Below are positions 1 through 28,034 of a stretch of DNA of 64,000 nt, one piece after another; position 1 is the first letter of the stretch, and the number at the start of each line of letters is the position of its first letter. A model generated the notes under the pieces. It searched no databases. It was not told the DNA's origin and saw only the letters and a list, made by a program, of their open reading frames with translations. The translations under genes were made by a program, and so were the position numbers. Source of the DNA: Cristatella mucedo (Eukaryota; Bryozoa; Phylactolaemata; Cristatellidae); NCBI GenBank assembly GCA_009760855.2, contig WPIO01000080.1:1083501-1147500 (forward strand), in the 5' to 3' direction.

Positions 1-1
1 C

Positions 2-49
<48 letters not shown>

Positions 50-63
50 CCTCTGTCTCTCTG

Positions 64-94
<31 letters not shown>

Positions 95-152
95 GTCTCT
101 CTCTCCGTCTCTCTCTGTCTCTCTCTCCCTCCCCCCTCTCTCTCTCTCCCCA

Positions 153-182
<30 letters not shown>
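1..182. repeat. (CT)n microsatellite with CTGTCT variants
   Basis: Nearly pure CT dinucleotides interrupted by regular CTGTCT units, running off the left edge. It lies in the intron upstream of the first visible gene A exon. The Ser-Leu open frames through it are low-complexity artefacts. Confidence 0.95.
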
Positions 183-183
<1 letters not shown>

Positions 184-376
184 ACCTTCCTAGCATCAGT
201 GGCTCGTTTCCTTATTCTACATATTTATCTTTAAATTTTATTTTCTCTTTTTATCTTTATGTAACTACTCCGCCCACGCTCGCGCGACCGTGCACGCCTT
301 GCCGGTGGCGCTCGGACTCAGACATGGCGACCTCTGACCTCTGATCTGAATCGCGTCCTTCGCGGTTCCTTCGCAG

Positions 377-635
377 CTTCGGCGCCAAGTTCATGGGTAA
401 CCGCACGGGCATCATATTCAACAACGAGATGGACGATTTCTCCAGCCCGGGCCAGCCCAACAGCTTTGGCTACACGCCGTCGGCGGCCAACTTCATACGA
501 CCGCGCAAGCGCCCGCTGTCATCCATGTGCCCGACAATCGCCGTCGCTAGCGGCGGCGGCGGCGTCGGCGAGGGCGAGGCGAGGCTCGTTTTCGGCGCCG
601 CAGGCGGGTCGCGCATCATCAGCGCCTCGGCGATG
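377..635 (+). CDS. GGT: Gene A exon with NNEMDDF and PLSSMCP motifs
   Basis: The acceptor is tcgcag before 377. One base completes a split codon, then the frame reads FGAKFMGNRTGIIFNNEMDD and on to PLSSMCPT and FGAAGG, ending ASAM at the GTGAGG donor. It corresponds to gene B exon 9 and gene C exon 9. An alanine/glycine-rich insertion lies between PLSSMCPT and the oxyanion loop. Confidence 0.9.
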
Positions 636-3058
636 GTGAGGCGCTGCGGCGGCGGCGGCCGTTCGCGCGAGCGCCCGCAGCTCGCAGCGGCGCAGGAAGC
701 GACTGCTGCGGCGGTGCGGGCGGCGCCGACGAGGCAGCGGCGGCGTTTTGCTAGCGTCCGGAAACGCTCGTTGCGTGTAAGAGCGCCAAACCGACAGCGC
801 CGCCGCAGCCCATGCGCCCTGCGCCCTCCGTGCGGCCCAAACTTGGGAATGCCGGGAATGAATTATGCCGTGTGCCATTCGGGTTTGCTCCACGAGCTCG
901 GCTGGGGTTAGAGCGTGGCCGGTGCGCGCGCTTGCGAGACTCGCGGTGCCACGCACGCGAGAGCGCGCGCGCCTTCCGGTGCGCCGGCGGCGCCGCACCT
1001 TTTCACGCACACGAATCGTGGAGGCTGAAGAGAACCGGCGGAGGCATTGTATTGTATTGTATTGAAGCACTGTTGTATTGCAATAAATGCAATACAACAT
1101 GCTTCAGTGCTAACGAATAGCTTTGGTGAGCCGTGATGGCACACTAGGTAAGGCGGTTACTTTCACGACCTCGATCCCGAGGTCGTGGGTTCGATTCCTG
1201 CGGTGGACGATTCTGTATCGCCACTCTAAGCGGTGGTGATAGCCGTAAAGGCTCTTCTGTCGCTATAAAAAAGAGGCTGTTTAATCAGCTAGGATTTATT
1301 TATTTATTATATTTATCTAATACAATGGCAGCATACGACTACGAGCTTGGAACTTTGACGCGTTTGAACAGCCGCCGAGCTTTTACCACCTTTAACCCGA
1401 TCGTTTACGAAAACCGAGGTACTCGCTGCCAGTGGCCGACTAGACGAAGACTGCTGGAGGCGAAAAGTCAGATCCTGGTGGTCTCTAGCGATATTTTAAT
1501 TGATACTGAGCGCGCCAAGCGAAGCGCTCGTCCGACGCGAAACTTTTTAAGCGGTACTGAATCGTTGGCTTTGCTGCACAAATCAAGTGGCACCAGTGGC
1601 AGTGGTCTGCACCGTCGAACTGGGCCGCCGCCGCCGCAGCCTCCGCACTCGCTTCAAAAGAGGGGACGGAGACGCTAACGCTGGAGCATTGTGCGAGTAC
1701 TTGCGAGTACACGCTCTGCTCTCACGTTTACATCGTCTACATTTAGACTTTTAGACTTTTATTATTTACTGCGAGAACCGACGGACGGGGCCGCCGCGGC
1801 GGCGGAGCGCGACGCCTGGCGAGAATTCCTTTTTCATCATCGAGCAGCACTTTCACTTTTCACTTTTCGAGATGCTGCAGAACGGCGTCGTTCGGCAAAT
1901 CTAAGCACCTCGTGCGCAGCGGCGGCGGCGGCGGGCTGAGCGAGCTCGCGCGAGCAGACGAGAGCCGCCATCTTGCAGGTCGCAATTAACCATCTCTACT
2001 TCGGCATGACGCCCAAGGAAGCGATCGACATGCCCAGAATGCACCATCAGCTGGAGCCGAACGTCATTCGCGCCGAGGACGGCATTCCTACGGTGGGCGG
2101 CGGCAGCGTGGACGGCGCTCTGAATCGGGGCGTCGTGCGCGCGAGCGATTGACGATGCTTTCCGTCCGTGACATTCGATTGGCGGAGAGAGGCCTGCGCG
2201 CAGCGCGGCGTGGCCATTAGAAGGACTCCCAGCGGCGCCTGTCGGCATCGCCTGGAGTGCCGGCCCCCCTCGCTCGCGTGGGGGGCCGGCACGTAGGGGG
2301 GAGGGGGCGCCACCGGGGATGCCCGAACATTTTGCTCCGATTCGGGGACTCAGGTCGCGCGGCATCTCGCAGTTGTCGAATGGCCCGCTGAGCACGCGGC
2401 GCCAGCGACAGCCGTCTCCTTCCGGGCTGCGTACGAAAGAGGCCGACACAGAAGCCGACATTTACCTTGGCACTTACTTGACCTTGACCTTTAGTGAACG
2501 GCCGCTGCTCTTTAAGCTCGGCGATTTGCGCTCCGGCTGCCATTTACTTTCGGTAAACAAACGAAGCGCGCGCCGCCGCCGCAGCCGCCGCCGCCGCGAG
2601 ATCCGAAACAGTCTAATTTTGCGCGTGCGACTACGCGCTCCGCTTTAAGCGGGCGCTCGCCAGCCCGCGCGTATCCGCCGGTCGCTCGCGGCCGAGCGGC
2701 GATGGTGCGAGGCGGCGGCGGCGGCGGCATCGGCACGGTTGAGTGGTCGCCGCCGCCACCGCCAGTTCGCTTAACTTCCGCTCCCTGAACGCAGCAGCGG
2801 TACATCGCGGCTGCGCGGCGGCGGCGGCCGCCGCCGCTGCATCTCCGCTCGCTCAACTTCCGCCGCCACACTTCCGGACTCCTCACGCCGTTGCAGGAAT
2901 ACCGGCTCGGTCTCGCCGGCAAGGGCCACGCTTTCCAAAAGGGCGCGGGGCTGCAGAACGCCGTTACGAACGCCGTGGCGTCGAGCGCCACCTCCGACGG
3001 GCGGCTGCTCCTGGCGTACGCCGATCAGCGCAAGGACGGTGGAACCGCGGGCATCTGA
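377..3058 (+). CDS. GGT: Gene A: gamma-glutamyltransferase, last three coding exons
   Basis: Seen: exons 377-635, 1979-2092 and 2897-3058, each with AG before and GT after (stop TGA at 3056-3058). They join in phase 0 and encode the C-terminal part of the small GGT subunit. Known for the family (human GGT1 numbering): NNEMDDF holds Glu420 and Asp423, which bind the alpha-amino group of the donor; PLSSMCP holds Ser451 and Ser452, which bind its carboxylate; GAAGG holds the oxyanion-hole glycines 473-474. All are intact. The protein ends YADQRKDGGTAGI, matching the conserved C-terminal region. Inferred: an active membrane-bound ectoenzyme that cleaves gamma-glutamyl bonds of glutathione. The Thr nucleophile, large subunit and anchor lie left of the window. 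Introns hold a SINE and two stem-loops. Gene B follows on the same strand. Confidence 0.9.
1063..1106. repeat. Stem-loop, 19 paired bases with one bulge
   Basis: TGAAGCA (1063-1069), a bulged C, then TGTTGTATTGCA (1071-1082) pair with TGCAATACAACA (1088-1099) and TGCTTCA (1100-1106) around a 5-base loop. It sits in a gene A intron just upstream of a SINE. Its function is unknown. Confidence 0.75.
1126..1312 (+). mobile_element. SINE-I, tRNA-derived SINE
   Basis: The head is tRNA-like: an A-box-like stretch near 1136-1152 and a near-perfect B box GGTTCGATTCC at 1188-1198. A tRNA-unrelated body (TCGCCACTCTAAGCGGTGGT and onward) and a tail with TTTATTTATT follow. Related copies occur at 7740-7935, 16067-16256 and 52992-53171. 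This copy is inserted in a gene A intron. Confidence 0.8.
1979..2092 (+). CDS. GGT: Gene A penultimate coding exon
   Basis: An exon of 114 bp, phase 0 at both ends and the same length as its counterparts in genes B and C. It encodes AINHLYFGM, PRMHHQLEPNV and DGIPT, matching the GGT stretch between the oxyanion loop and the C terminus (human IYNLWFG, EEPRLHNQLLPN). Its donor is GTGGGC. Confidence 0.88.
2257..2292. repeat. GC-rich perfect hairpin, 13-bp arms
   Basis: GTGCCGGCCCCCC (2257-2269) and its exact reverse complement GGGGGGCCGGCAC (2280-2292) flank a 10-base loop, inside the last intron of gene A. Confidence 0.75.
2897..3058 (+). CDS. GGT: Gene A terminal coding exon
   Basis: The acceptor is gttgcag before 2897. 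The exon starts EYRLGLAGKGH, as the last exons of B and C start EY, and ends YADQRKDGGTAGI with a TGA stop at 3056-3058. No AATAAA is seen in the next 110 bases. Confidence 0.88.
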   Translation, partial: EYRLGLAGKGHAFQKGAGLQNAVTNAVASSATSDGRLLLAYADQRKDGGTAGI

Positions 3059-3171
3059 AAGACAACGCGGCCGAGGGCGGCGACCGGACGCCGCCCTCGG
3101 CCGCGTGACCAGACGCTGTCGAGACTGCGCCGCCGCGGAAATGGGAACGGTCGATTAATTTAAGCAGGCGA

Positions 3172-3262
3172 TTAATAATAATTATAATAATAATACACTT
3201 GATAAAGCGCCCTCAGAGAACTTAATCTCTTTCTAGGCGCTTTACATTTGCTGCGATTGTCC
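3172..3262 (-). mobile_element. L2-A 3' tail fragment
   Basis: Reverse complement of the L2-A end: an ATT-rich tail, then the hairpin arms AGCGCC and GGCGCT around AGAGATTAAGTTCTCTGAGG. It is a severely 5'-truncated copy about 110 bp after the gene A stop. Confidence 0.85.
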
Positions 3263-3497
3263 GGCTTCGCAGGCTGAGCGCCCGCGCTGCTAGTCTTCGC
3301 CGCCAGGCGTCGCCTGAGAGCGAGCCCGGGGCAGTTCGCCGCCGCCGACGACATCTGTTTGACTACGCGGCGAACTATCTATTTGAACTATACATTTGAC
3401 TACGAGGCGAACCGCGGCGTTGGGTGCGGTAGCCGCCGAGCGAATGTAGCGCGTGAATGTAGTTTGACAAGCTGACTGCGAGCCAAGCATGCGACGG

Positions 3498-3505
3498 TAT
3501 ATAAA
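3498..3505 (+). promoter_or_regulatory. TATA-like element, candidate gene B promoter
   Basis: TATATAAA sits in GC-rich DNA between the end of gene A and gene B, followed about 30 bases on by pyrimidine-rich sequence. Position and orientation would suit a gene B promoter, but the first gene B exon is not identified, so this is a guess. Confidence 0.3.
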
Positions 3506-3968
3506 CACGGAGCGCGTCCAAGAACAACTCTCTCCTGTGCTCATGCGTACTTAAGCGCTATAGTACGCCGTCTTCGAGTTTCGCGGCTCGACGCGTTACG
3601 TCTCCTCTTTACGTCGAAGCTCCGCCTTTGCCTCAAGCGTCGAGGGAGTCGAGGGCGGTGACGGTACCGTCTCACTCCACAGCAGACGCACACTCGTCTC
3701 GCATTGCGTCGCCCTTCAGCGAAGGCACGCATTTCGCCGTAAGGCGAGCTGGCGGGGAGGGGCGGCGGTGGCGTGAGGCTAACAGAGAGCTCAATTAACC
3801 CAGGGAGCCACCGGCCCGCACACTGGCCGAAATCGACCGACTGGCACATTATAGCTGGCGCGCCGTACGCTGCCAGGTGCCCCACCGCCGGCGTTGCCTG
3901 TAGCGCTACCCGTTTCGAAGGATGGCGCCAGCTCGCAGGTACGGCAGGCAGTCAGGTCGAGGCAAAGT

Positions 3969-4190
<222 letters not shown>

Positions 4191-4434
4191 AGGGGGCGCC
4201 ACAAGCTCTCGCACAACCTGCCCCTTCGGCTGCCTCTTGGCCGAGTAAGCGCGTCCTGAGCCTCAGCCTCAGCGCCGCCGGTAGCCCGGCACAACCGGCG
4301 GTGCTGATATCTCGCGTTGCATGCCGCCGACGGCAGTTTGACGGCGGTGGCAGGTCGCCGGTCAGGCAGGCCACCGAATAGCCGAGCGCGTACGCGCCCG
4401 AACTGCACGTAAGCGTATATATGTATCGCATACA

Positions 4435-4481
4435 TATATATATATATGTGTGTGTATGTGTGTGTGTGTTGCGTGTGTGTA

Positions 4482-4566
<85 letters not shown>

Positions 4567-4943
4567 GTGCGCGTGCGTGTGCGTGTGCGTGTGCGTGTGC
4601 GTGTGCGTGTGTGTGTGCGTGTGCGTGTGCGTGTGCGTGTGCGTGTGCGTGTGCGTGTGCGTGTGCGTGTGCGTGTGCGTGTGCGTGTGCGTGTGCGTGT
4701 GCGTGTGCGTGTGCGTGTGCGTGTGCGTGTGCGTGTGCGTGTGCGTGTGCGTGTGCGTGTGCGTGTGCGTGTGCGTGTGCGTGTGCGTGTGCGTGTGCGT
4801 GTGCGTGTGCGTGTGCGTGTGCGTGTGCGTGTGCGTGTGCGTGTGCGTGTGCGTGTGCGTGTGCGTGTGCGTGTGCGTGTGCGTGTGCGTGTGCGTGTGC
4901 GTGTGCGTGTGCGTGTGCGTGTGCGTGTGCGTGTGCGTGTGTG
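4435..4943. repeat. (GT)n and (GTGTGC)n array
   Basis: A short TA run leads into a GT repeat, then about 320 bp of nearly perfect GTGTGC hexamers (from about 4620). Alternating purine-pyrimidine sequence of this kind can adopt Z-DNA. The Cys-Val and Thr-His open frames are spurious. Confidence 0.95.
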
Positions 4944-5757
4944 AGTTCACGTATGCGAGTACTATTTTCTTTGAGTATTTCCTTGCATACTTATCCTTCG
5001 ATTAGCAGAATTGCTCGCGGTTGATAAGATCCAGGTGGACACTCGGCTGACGGCACACAGACCCAGGTGACCTTGCACTGTATCGACGTTCGGCCATTCG
5101 CTAGCTACCAGCATAACATCGGAACTGTAGACGACGGTCTAGACCCTCCCCTCCCTCCCACCCGCTTACTAGCGAGAGCCAGCAGAGGAGCGACCGTCGC
5201 TGAGCGGAGCCCCAACCCAATTTTTTTGTTTGCCTCGGCAAACCAGGTCGACCAAACAAAAAAATTAACAGTGACCAGGAGGAGGAGGAAGAGGGGAGGG
5301 GGTGATATGAGGTAGGCCACACGATGATTAGCACAGAGGCTCGCTATTGCAAATGGTCCTACTCGAGGAGAGGAGAGCGATTCGGCAGAGAGCACAGCAG
5401 CTGTGCTAGGCGTTGTTTCTGTTCGCCGCCACCGAACGGACCTCTGCATCTGGCCAGACGCTCACTGGCAGTCTCGTGTAGGTTTGAACTGCTCCCGGAA
5501 ATAGCAGCCTCGGCCTGGGCTGCCGCTGCCTGCCATTTTTGTTAGAAGGGGGCAACTCTGGCTCCCAGCGGTCGTAGAACTAACTGGTCGCTGGAGCAGG
5601 CGCTCCAGAAGAGTACAGTCAACCAGAATCCGCTGGAGTATACCAGAGTCTACCAAGATCTACCAGAGTATACCCAATTCTACCAGGATATTCCAGCTGC
5701 TGGGCTATCCATCGAGGACACTCCCTTCCCTCCGTGCCCGATTGCTCTCCATCGCGG

Positions 5758-5865
5758 CGGCGTCGAGGCTGCGTCGAGGCTGCGTCGAGGCTGCGTCGAG
5801 GCTGCGTCGAGGCTCTAGCAAAGCTTCATTGAGGATATGTCGAGGTTCTAGCGAGGTTTCACTTT
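5758..5865. repeat. 11-bp CTGCGTCGAGG minisatellite
   Basis: Five or so exact copies of CTGCGTCGAGG, then degenerate copies (TCGAGGCTCTAGCAAAGC, TGTCGAGGTTCTAGCGAGG). A related degenerate block recurs at 6524-6660. Confidence 0.85.
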
Positions 5866-5959
5866 TCTATGCTGATGTGTCCTAGTACTGTATATGCTAT
5901 CACTAACCAATTGACCTACTTGCTTTCCGGCAAATATAATGTCTACAGACACCTAATTA

Positions 5960-6040
5960 TTACCACGTCTAGTGGGTCGTTGTGATTCTTTCGTTGTGTG
6001 CTTATGCGTGCTGGCACTGTTTATGCTGTTGATGGGTTGA
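5960..6040 (+). mobile_element. L2-A 3' fragment
   Basis: TAGTGGGTCGTTGTGATTC and GTGCTTATGCGTGCTGGCAC match the L2-A 3' region (for example 18395-18440) with drift. It is an old, short fragment. Confidence 0.65.
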
Positions 6041-6523
6041 ACTGGCTCTAAAAACGTACGAGCACCTGAGAGACGATGATATGAAAGATTCAGAGGCCTA
6101 TCATTACCTGGCATCAGGTCCCAAAAACGAACCATAACTCTCCTGTAGCTGGTGCTACACGAATCGGCATGCACACAGTCTTTCCATGAGCTTCTTTAAT
6201 GAGGCAGAGATCTAGCCATAGTGGTCCAGCCGAGGACCAGGACTCTCATGAGCCCAGCAAGGTCAAGCTTCAATAGGTTTACAAGTCTGATCAGCTTCTC
6301 AGTCCTACATACGAGCCTCAGCCGAAATACGATCCAGGTGCCTCCATTTCTTCATTTAAGTCATGCAGCCGGGTGGTTGGCCAAGCTAATTGAGCACTCT
6401 GAACATGGTGCATAATAAGATTTGCAACAAGTAAGTTATTACCTACCTAAACTCGCAAGCAGTACACAAAATGTGATTTGTCCGTGGCATTAGCACTAAA
6501 TTAACGCACTGATTGACACACCT

Positions 6524-6660
6524 GCATCGAGGCTCTAACGAGGCTTCATCGAGGATATATCGAGGCTGTAGTGAAGTTGCATCGAGGCTCTAGCAAGGCT
6601 TCATTGAGGATATATCGAGACTGCATCGAGGCTCTAGCGAGGCTGCATCGAGGTTGCAGC
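6524..6660. repeat. Degenerate 11-bp TCGAGGCT-type minisatellite
   Basis: Repeated variants of GCATCGAGGCTCTAGCGAGG and CATCGAGGATATATCGAGGC, related to the 5758-5865 block about 700 bp upstream. Confidence 0.8.
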
Positions 6661-6702
6661 AAGTGACGGCAGCACTCACCAATGAAGACTATCCGAGCAC
6701 TA

Positions 6703-7066
<364 letters not shown>

Positions 7067-7179
7067 TGCGTAGCCGTAGGGGCTACGCTAGATTGTAGCG
7101 TAGCCGCTGCTGCTTCGAGTGCTGCAGGTGATGACTGAATACACTGCAGAGGTGCGGCAGCCGTGATAGGGTCATAGCT

Positions 7180-7440
7180 GGAGCGGCTGTCAGCTCCACA
7201 GTCACCAGTCTGTCTATTTTCAACTGCGTAGCGTTGTAAAAATACCTGCCGAATGGACACGGATGTCACTCCGTGCATTTGTGACATTTCGTCTCGACTC
7301 TGTAGCTCACACGAATGGCTGGTCTTTCGGCCTGTGCAATAACGCGTTTACGGAATGGGGTCAAACCACGAAGCCAGGCTTGATTGCAGCGAACGTTGCA
7401 CTTGCCACGTTACACCACTTCTTTAGGACCATTAACTTTC
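7180..7440 (+). mobile_element. Diverged L2-A reverse-transcriptase fragment
   Basis: TCAGCTCCACAGTCACCAGT, then a stretch aligning to TTTGTGACATTTCGTCTCGACT and TTGCACTTGCCACGTTACAC, parallels 17830-18080 of the L2-A copy with many changes. It encodes nothing intact. Confidence 0.65.
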
Positions 7441-7559
7441 TTCCCATCAAGTAGGCATCGAATTCAATGGATGGCATTCAAAAAGTGCTGCTCCTCCTGC
7501 ACTTCCTGCTCCTCATGGCATTTCTTAGTTGACGCTGTGCACGTTCACTCGCGATATTG

Positions 7560-7589
7560 ACATGCTTACCTTGCAGCACATGTAAAGTC

Positions 7590-7636
<47 letters not shown>

Positions 7637-7680
7637 GGAGAGAGAGATTTAGTTCCCAGGTGATTCGGTGAAATGTCTTA
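7560..7680 (+). mobile_element. L2-A tail expanded by a (GA)n run
   Basis: CCTTGCAGCACATGTAAAGT matches the L2-A tail. At the point where L2-A has AGAGAGATT, a pure GA tract of about 60 bp intervenes (7593-7650), then GAGATTTAGTTC resumes the tail. Confidence 0.7.
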
Positions 7681-7739
7681 ACGTATGATAGTAATAATAT
7701 CATTCATCGGCAGAGGCCGAGCCAAGATTTCCATCACGG

Positions 7740-7935
7740 GAGCAGGACTCTCAAGATTTGCATCCCAAAAAAGCTTAGCCGATTTGAAAGCCTCACTTTT
7801 ATAGCGCAGAAGAGTCCCAACGACTATCACTACCGCTTGCGATTGACAATAAAGGATCACCGAACTGCAGAATTCGAACCAACGACCTTGGTCGTTGAGA
7901 GCATGCACTTCGCCTCCTGAGCTATCAAGCGAGCA
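7740..7935 (-). mobile_element. SINE-I copy
   Basis: Reverse strand: a tRNA-like head with the B box (GAATTCGAACC complement near 7870), then the SINE-I body (TGATAGTCGTTGGGACTCTT and TGCGCTATAAAA). It is diverged from the 1126 copy but collinear. Confidence 0.7.
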
Positions 7936-7975
7936 AGGCATGAAAGCAATGAAAATGTATCGCGTACACAATCGT

Positions 7976-8724
7976 ATAATAAAAATGTTACGATCTTAGC
8001 GTTTATTATTCACGAACTTGGCATTTGCCTGTCGAGGGGAAAGTGTGCGTTATTTCATCGTTGGGGACAGTCGGGAGCCGAGGCCGAAGGGGCGGTCCAT
8101 GTCACCTCCACACAATAGGGTGGAGGTGAATGCTCTCTGCCTCACCCTGACCCTGATCCTGACCCTGACCCTGCTGTATGCAGGCACGTAATTGCACTGA
8201 AATATATTTTACAGAATCTATATAGGCATATATATATATATATATATATATAAGATTTAGTTCTGAAAGGGCGCTATACAAATATATTAATATTATTATA
8301 GGCTAAATTTGGTTGGAAAAGCTATGCTTACGGCTCAGGAGTTCAGGCGGAGAGCTTCTCTGATGGTACCAGAAGTTGACAAAAATTGATCTGCCGCAGC
8401 CCTTGTCCGAGTGAAAAGAAATCACTTGTGTGCTCATCGTTACAGAACGTGGCCAATCATTGGCCAATCACTAATTGGTGCATTCTCGTAGCTCGACTCG
8501 TTCGTAGCTCGACTCGTTTCCGCTCGCAGCCTCGAAACGGACGTACGGGCTCTCTTGGATCGACTGCTGCCATTTTCTACCAGTCGACCCAAGGGTTTCC
8601 CACCAAAGATGGACCGACCACAAAACCTTGCAGGGAGAGCTGATTGTGCAATTATTCATGTCAGCCATTGCCACATGAGTGATCGCACACCCGCCAACGT
8701 TCATATACAAAAACATCAATATAT

Positions 8725-8756
<32 letters not shown>

Positions 8757-9096
8757 GAATATACATATAATATATATAATCATATACAAAAACATCATGT
8801 TTATTACACACACGCATATATATATATATATCTATACGCGAAGTTCTGGGTGCTCTCTGCCGCTTCTACCCAGGAGACCATAGAATTGGGGATAGCAACA
8901 ACCGGGTATTGACCAGATACAGAGATTGAGAGATAAATATCTAGATCTATTGATGAGCATACATATAAGGAGGTAGGTACGTGGGCAAATAGCTAGCTAG
9001 AATAGCTATGTACGTATGTATACCTGTATTTTTGGCAGCAAAGTATGTTAAGTTGTAGGCATGAAAGTCCCTCAGTGTATATATATATATATATAA

Positions 9097-9128
<32 letters not shown>

Positions 9129-9270
9129 GATAAATAGATAAACATAATGATAGAGGCGAATAGATTTAGAAATATTGAGAGAAAGAGAATGGGAGGGAAA
9201 TTGTAAGAGTGAGAATGCATGTTTGTGTTCGCGTGGGTGCACTTATTTCTGTGAGCACGTGACTGTCCTG
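7976..9270. other. Spacer with TA/CA microsatellites and a SINE-II-like tail
   Basis: No gene is seen. The stretch holds a few CCTGAC hexamers (8141-8171), TA runs at 8230-8253, 8733-8757 and 9078-9096, a GT run at 9098-9122, and a fragment at 8254-8302 (GATTTAGTTCTGAAAGGGCG) resembling the SINE-II/L2-A 3' tail. Confidence 0.7.
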
Positions 9271-9274
<4 letters not shown>

Positions 9275-9349
<75 letters not shown>

Positions 9350-9584
9350 GTCTCTGTCTCTGTCTCTGTCTCTCTGTCTCTCTCTCTGTCTCTCTCTCTG
9401 TCTCTGTCTCTGTCTCTGTCTCTGTCTCTGTCTCTGTCTCTGTCTCTGTCTCTGTCTCTGTCTCTGTCTCTGTCTCTGTCTCTGTCTCTGTCTCTGTCTC
9501 TGTCTCTGTCTCTGTCTCTGTCTCTGTCTCTGTCTCTGTCTCTGTCTCTCTCTGTCTCTCTCTGTCTCTCTGTCTCTCTCTGTC

Positions 9585-9634
<50 letters not shown>
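9275..9634. repeat. (CT)n and (CTGTCT)n microsatellite
   Basis: A CT run, then about 200 bp of regular CTGTCT hexamers, then CT again, ending about 85 bp before the gene B anchor exon. Confidence 0.95.
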
Positions 9635-9637
<3 letters not shown>

Positions 9638-9717
9638 TAGTTCTTCTTCATCTAGTTGTCAGTCAGCATCGATTTTCGGCAGAGGCATTCCACGTTTGTC
9701 CTCATCCTCCAATGCAG

Positions 9718-25734
<16,017 letters not shown>

Positions 25735-26844
25735 AGATTCACGCAGCATCGTGCTGGCGGTCTCGACCTGGTGGCCTCGAACGTCGCTCCTCCGGCGCTC
25801 CGACTTCCGGCGCTCCTCAGCCGCCACGCTTCGTGGCTCAGGCTCGTGTCTTCGTGGCCCCGTCGCTTTCTGGTTGCGATAGCAATGTGTGGAGCCAAGT
25901 AGCGCGATGGCACAGCCAGCAGCACCGAAGTGAAGCGCCGCCGATGCTTTCCGATTGAAGCCGCTTAGCGAACTGAGCGATGTATTGTACAGAGAGCCAT
26001 TCGAGCGATATCAGCGCTCGGAGCGTTCGTGTAGACAGTACACAAGTTTGCAGGGTTTTCATCTCGCCCCTTACGAAGAAAGCAAACCGATAAAGCGATA
26101 AAGTGACTGTCGCGATCAGACGTTCAGATTGTTCAGCGTTTATCCAATGCAGTCGATGGCGACCGATGGCGGTTCCAGTAGCATCACTTCCGGCGCAAAC
26201 TCGACTGCCGACGGGAGCTTTTAATGTTTGGCCTGAAAATGGCCTCCAACTGATATCGATATATCCCCGGAATGGACGACATTTTAAAAGAACCAACGAA
26301 GCCAAGAGACCAACGAAGCAGTGAAGCGTTTAACTTTGCCTTCTCAGATTGTGCCTGCTAATTGACAATAACCAATGGCTAATAACTAATAATGTACTAA
26401 TTTCACCTGCAATGAATAACCGATCGGCGGGGATAGGCGGGCTTTCGAGCAGATTTTCTTTCAAGCAGATGTGCCTGGACAGCGATCAAGTTATCTCAGT
26501 GTGCAATGTCATTCATCATCTTTGTTTTATTGTCACTACTATTATTATAAGCGTAGTTAGTCGACGACAGCTGCTAAGCTTACGGCTTACGATCTTGGCT
26601 CGGCTTCGCCCAACCACGTGACCGAGGCAGGCGCCACGTTACTTCTGTCACGCGGGTACGAGCTGGAGAGCGCGGTCACATTAGACTGCATATCAAGTCG
26701 AGCAGAAGCAGCCTCTCAATGGCTGCTCAATCGGTGGAGCACTGAAATCCAAAAAACGAGTTTCTTTTTGCCACGTCATACTCGAGGCAAGCAGCACCGA
26801 TCAGTGATCGCTCGCTGGCAGTGCCTAGTCCACAACCTCTGTGC

Positions 26845-26846
<2 letters not shown>
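25735..26846. other. Intergenic stretch without recognised genes
   Basis: Downstream of gene B. The open frames here show no family resemblance and no repeat family is recognised. Confidence 0.5.
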
Positions 26847-27029
<183 letters not shown>

Positions 27030-27597
27030 ACTGTGCACTATGGAGGCAGTAAGCATGACGTAGTTTACTCGAGCTGGCAGACAATCCAACGGGAAATTAA
27101 TGATGATAATAATAATTATCATTATTTTTATTGTAATGCTGGATTTTTCGTATAGCACTTCAAGATGAAATACGAAAACTAGACAATACCTACCCAGATT
27201 TCACTAAGAGCATTCCTCCCCGCGTTAGAGAGCGACCTCGGGCGACTCCTAGCCCTGTGTGGACCTTTACCTGATTTCTCCGTGGTACTCTGTGGATTTA
27301 TTCTGGTATTCCGCTGCTATCTTTGCTCTGACTACTTATGGGTTGTCCTCGGATATGCTACACAAATCAGGACCTGCTTAGCATAAGGAGCGATGTAGCC
27401 ATTAGTCGATACCTACCGGCGGGCCTTCTTCAGCGGGTCAATGAGAACCTTCCTGCATCCTGCGTTCGCCCTATCAACAGCTTGGCTATCAAACCAACGA
27501 GCCTTCAATTTAAAGTGCTAAATAGTACTTGTTGCGGTAGTAGCCCACCCGCCGTAGCCCAGCACGTTGCGAAACGTTGACCGGCGGCCGTTACTAA

Positions 27598-28006
27598 GGT
27601 AATAATAATAATAATAATAATATTGCACTTGATAAAGCGCCCTCAGAGAACTTAATCTCTTTCTAGGCGCTTTACATTTGCTGCAAAGTGATACGCAATA
27701 GAATAGTAAGTAAAATCATGCTTGAAAAACAAACAAAATGAATAACATGGTTAGGGGTTACATGCACTGGGTCAGCATGCAAATGTGGTTAGTGGCAGCA
27801 TGAACAGTGTCAGCACGCATAAGCACATCGAGGACGAATCACAAGGACCCACTAAATGCTGTCCTAAATAGGAATGTTTTTAAGTTTCTTTTAAATGTGG
27901 TCAGGTCAGGGGATGTTCTGATGCAGGTCGGGAGGGAGTTCCAGGCTGTGGGAGCATACGAGCTAAATGCACGGTCTCCAAAGGATTTAAGGTTTGTACG
28001 AGGTAC
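27598..28006 (-). mobile_element. L2-A 3' portion, reverse strand
   Basis: ATT-tail complement, hairpin complement CAGAGAACTTAATCTCTTTC, then the reverse of the 3' region to TTTAAGGTTTGTACGAGG. It abuts the 5' end of an L2-B copy head-to-head. Confidence 0.9.
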
Positions 28007-28034
28007 AATTCAAATTCGAAGGGCCCACGTCCGT

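Noticed and set aside
1126-1210. tRNA gene
   Set aside because: A and B boxes are present, but the head is joined to a SINE body and repeated elsewhere. No complete acceptor stem was found.
8141-8171. Telomere-like repeat (CCTGAC units)
   Set aside because: Only four or five hexamers, interrupted, and not the usual animal TTAGGG.
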